DNA of 64,000 nucleotides from Siphlonurus alternatus (taxonomy: Eukaryota; Arthropoda; Insecta; Ephemeroptera; Siphlonuridae): positions 40,714,979-40,778,978 of the forward strand of contig OX463780.1 of the NCBI GenBank assembly GCA_949825025.1, written 5' to 3'. The notes beneath the pieces were generated by a model. The model was given only the letters and a program-made list of their open reading frames with translations, had not been told where the DNA came from and ran no database searches. Shown piece after piece: positions 63,005 to 64,000 of this stretch. Position numbers and translations under genes: made by a program. The first letter of the stretch is position 1. Every line of letters begins with the position of its first letter.

Positions 63005-64000
63005 GTAAGTACTTCATTAATTAATTTTACTAATTAGATATTTATTGCATTAAATGTAGAAATTGTGCAACTTAAATTTTACTACATAAAAGCTTTAATT
63101 AACTCGGCTTCATTCATTAATTTTACTATTTTATAGATATTTTTATTGCATTAAAGATAGAGGAATTGTGTAACTTAAATTTTAGTGTATTATATCAGTA
63201 CATTAAAGCTTTAATTAACTTGGTTTTAAAAGTAAATATATTTGTAGAATTTATGAAGTAGATATAACAAATTTCTTATTTTAATGTTAAATTTTATGGC
63301 CAACAAATTTTTGTTTTGAAACATTGATCTAATATTTATTTTCTTCTTTGGAGTCTATTTAATTAATTTTGAAATTTGTTAAAGTATATAATATGTACTG
63401 CAAAGTATATTCAGTATATTAACAAAGTAAATTAACCGTTGCTGTATAACCTCCTTTATGGAATGCTAAATATTTACTACGTTTAACCTTATAGTTTCAT
63501 GTACTCCGTTCAAATTACTCGTACAACGTGAATTTCATTAATATCATAAATCTATTGACTTAACTTGAATGTTAAATATAAATAGCATTCTACGCGTATT
63601 CTAAAAATAATTTGTTTTTGTTAAAGTCTTTTCTATTCTTTACAAAGTTAAATCACATTACCGTGAATGCTTGAATTATTCACATCATTTGAATAAATTT
63701 TCATGTACCACACTTTTAATTTGAATGAAATCTCGCGAATTGACGTAAATAATGAATATTTATTTAATGTAAATTTTATTTTCCTTTTTGTAAAATTATT
63801 ATTTATTAAAATATTTGTTTGACAATTCGCTAAGTTTCTTAATAATATTTTTTCCATTTTTATTTGTTTATTTTTATATCTTTCCTTGTGTTGTTTATTC
63901 TGCTGCATTTGGTAACAATTTATAATATAATTCTTCATTTTTATAAAATATTTATATAAAGGAACAAAATAATTTTTGAAACGACACATAATCTATTGTT
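63005..64000 (+). other. Intron after the common calmodulin-like exon
   Basis: AT-rich DNA follows the GTAAGT donor to the end of the window. It contains a local duplication: 63010-63110 and 63120-63230 share TTAATTTTACTA, TAGATATTTTTATTGCATTAAA and AAAGCTTTAATTAACT-like stretches in the same order. The 113-codon minus-strand frame at its right end is AT-driven and not supported. Confidence 0.55.

Noticed and set aside
63648..63989. 113-codon minus-strand frame
   Set aside because: It is rich in Asn, Lys, Ile and Tyr, as expected from AT-rich DNA, and lies in an intron opposite to the calmodulin-like gene.

Overview
The window is animal nuclear DNA, almost certainly from an arthropod. It is very AT-rich, with GC-richer islands of 30 to 250 bases that behave as spliced exons with GT-AG borders. 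It carries long (GA)n/(CT)n tracts, palindromic DNA transposon copies, a 5S-rRNA-headed SINE and a retrotransposon 3' end. There are no bacterial-style genes. Most long open frames are translated dinucleotide repeats or chance frames. The species cannot be named from sequence alone; the troponin C type points to an insect-like arthropod. Two protein-coding genes can be reconstructed. (1) On the minus strand, from about 51.79 kb down to 42.3 kb, lies a complete troponin C gene: one non-coding first exon and five coding exons. All splice phases agree and encode 151 residues. Of its four EF-hands only the fourth keeps a full calcium-binding loop. That is the pattern of the insect TpnC4 / Lethocerus F1 group, which works in stretch-activated flight muscle. 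(2) On the plus strand lie the 5' exons of a calmodulin-like EF-hand gene that runs off the right edge. The common exon (62971-63004) encodes [11 protein letters not shown], the start of a calmodulin N-lobe. Upstream are at least three separate ATG-bearing first exons (34497, 57333, 62204), a 45-nt microexon (40453) and a Lys/Gln-rich 83-codon exon (58515). Every one joins in phase 0, so the gene seems to attach several different N-termini to one calmodulin-like core. If the long isoform is real, the whole troponin C gene is nested in antisense inside its large intron. Layout: 1-34 kb is intergenic DNA or far-upstream intron. It holds seven... precisely six of the seven long GA/CT tracts, a CpG-rich island at 7.4-7.6 kb, inverted-repeat elements at 10.3, 13.6 and 17.7 kb, the 5S-SINE at 27.3 kb, an unexplained GC-rich segment at 29.9 kb and a retrotransposon tail at 32.3 kb. 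34-42 kb holds the first exons of the calmodulin-like gene, the last GA/CT tract and a candidate exon at 41.9 kb. 42-52 kb is troponin C, with two palindromic elements in its introns. 54-56 kb holds two more foldback elements. 57-63 kb holds the remaining calmodulin-like 5' exons. The finding most worth a second look is this calcium-sensor arrangement: an antisense-nested, one-site troponin C inside a calmodulin-like gene with interchangeable, strictly phase-0 N-terminal exons.
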